A stretch of DNA of 5,899 nt. Origin: Paracoccaceae bacterium. GTDB taxonomy: Bacteria > Pseudomonadota > Alphaproteobacteria > Rhodobacterales > Rhodobacteraceae. Below are positions 5,413 to 5,899 of the stretch, piece by piece. The notes under the pieces were generated by a model. That model did not search any database. It had not been told where the DNA came from and was given only the letters and a program-made list of their open reading frames with translations. Position 1 is the first letter of the stretch. Each line of letters opens with the position of its first letter. The stretch spans positions 1 through 5,899 of the forward strand of contig SKMM01000070.1 of NCBI GenBank assembly GCA_007121055.1, given 5' to 3'. A program made the position numbers and the translations under genes.

Positions 5413-5883
5413 GTGCGCCTTGCTATCTGTGCCGTCGGTCGGCTCCGCGCCGGGCCAGAGGCCGCGTTGGTGGAGGACTATCTGCGCAGGCTGGGGCGCA
5501 CCGGGGGACCGGTCGGGTTGGGTCCCGCGTCGGTGGTGGAGGTCGAAAACCGTAGCGGGCGGGGACCCGGCGCCGAGGCCGAGCTTCTCCGCCGGTCGGT
5601 GCCCAGAGGTGCGGCTGTCTGCGCGCTGGACGAACGGGGGCGCACGCTCGATTCGCCCGGGCTCGCACGGCTGGTCGCGGACTGGCGCGATGCTGGGCGG
5701 CCGTCGGCGGCTTTCCTGATCGGTGGAGCGGAAGGGCTGGCGCCCGATCTGCGCAGGCAGGCCGACGCGGTCCTGTCCCTCGGCCCCATGGTCTGGCCCC
5801 ACATGTTGGCGCGCGTGATGCTGAGCGAACAGCTTTACCGCGCGGCGTCCATCCTTGCCGGGACGCCTTATCACCGGGACTGA
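5413..5883 (+). CDS. rlmH: 23S rRNA (pseudouridine(1915)-N(3))-methyltransferase RlmH
   Basis: RlmH is a SPOUT-class methyltransferase that uses S-adenosylmethionine to methylate N3 of pseudouridine 1915 in helix 69 of 23S rRNA, acting on the assembled ribosome as a homodimer. Its 156 residues match the usual length. Seen in order are MRLAICAVGRLRAGPEAALV at 1-20, the ALDERGRTLDSPGLARL segment at 71-87, the cofactor-knot glycine motif FLIGGAEGL at 101-109, LSLGPMVWPHMLARVMLSEQ at 121-140, and the conserved LYRAASILAGTPYHRD terminus at 141-156. No key element is missing. The start is GTG at 5413-5415, nine bases after the rsfS stop, with only a weak GAGCGGG before it, so translational coupling to rsfS is likely. 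The pairing with rsfS is common across bacteria and fits a shared role on the large subunit. Confidence 0.97.
   Translation: MRLAICAVGRLRAGPEAALVEDYLRRLGRTGGPVGLGPASVVEVENRSGRGPGAEAELLRRSVPRGAAVCALDERGRTLDSPGLARLVADWRDAGRPSAAFLIGGAEGLAPDLRRQADAVLSLGPMVWPHMLARVMLSEQLYRAASILAGTPYHRD
5790..5801. repeat. Left arm of a 12-bp inverted repeat at the rlmH end
   Basis: GGTCTGGCCCCA here is the exact reverse complement of 5888-5899, 86 bases apart, and the second copy ends at the window edge, so the match may continue. An overlapping 10-bp pair, 5782-5791 with 5885-5894, also matches (GGCCCCATGG / CCATGGGGCC). The left copy encodes the conserved MVWPH of RlmH, so only the right copy is free to be regulatory. 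Confidence 0.35.
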
Positions 5884-5899
5884 CCCATGGGGCCAGACC
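5884..5899 (+). other. Region after rlmH, cut by the window edge
   Basis: Sixteen bases remain after the rlmH stop. They include an ATG at 5887-5889 (reading M-G-P-D) with no ribosome binding site of its own, too short to call a gene. They also hold the right arm of the inverted repeat described for 5790-5801. Confidence 0.3.

Noticed and set aside
3096..5555. Very long plus-strand open frame (about 819 codons) opposite leuC and the glycosyltransferase and running into rsfS and rlmH
   Set aside because: It is antisense to intact, highly conserved genes, its protein is a low-complexity Gly/Ala/Asp/His mix, and it overlaps rsfS in another frame. It is an artefact of GC-rich third positions.
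5086..5874. Minus-strand open frame opposite rsfS and rlmH
   Set aside because: Antisense to two well-conserved genes; Arg/Pro/His-rich, with no motif.

Overview
The window is GC-rich chromosomal DNA. I read it as coming from an alphaproteobacterium, most likely a member of the Rhodobacterales/Rhodobacteraceae. The basis is the character of the LeuC, LeuD, RsfS and RlmH proteins, the adjacency of rsfS and rlmH, and very strong third-position GC. That same GC bias produces many long antisense open frames that are not genes. I see no rRNA, tRNA, CRISPR array, insertion sequence or phage gene.

There are two divergent transcription units around an intergenic region of roughly 280 bases (about 4737 to 5016). 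Leftward (minus strand) runs leuC, then a family 4 glycosyltransferase, then leuD, then an exported endonuclease/exonuclease/phosphatase-fold protein. The first nine codons of one more gene run off the left edge. Rightward (plus strand) run rsfS and rlmH, two translation-apparatus genes separated by nine bases, with a good sigma70-type promoter in front.

LeuC and LeuD are the two subunits of 3-isopropylmalate dehydratase, the second step of leucine synthesis. What is unusual is that a complete 455-codon glycosyltransferase sits between them with only four bases at each junction, and its last codons carry the ribosome binding site of leuD. RsfS (ribosome silencing factor) and RlmH (methyltransferase for pseudouridine 1915 of 23S rRNA) both act on the large ribosomal subunit.

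The points worth a second look are the glycosyltransferase lodged inside the leuCD pair; the start of rsfS, which has no ATG or GTG available and must use TTG or possibly CTG; the exported EEP-fold protein, in which several expected active-site positions appear changed; and the divergent control region with an overlapping short reading frame before leuC. I do not see evidence for a wholly new multi-gene system. Most of the window is housekeeping, and the accessory element is the glycosyltransferase.
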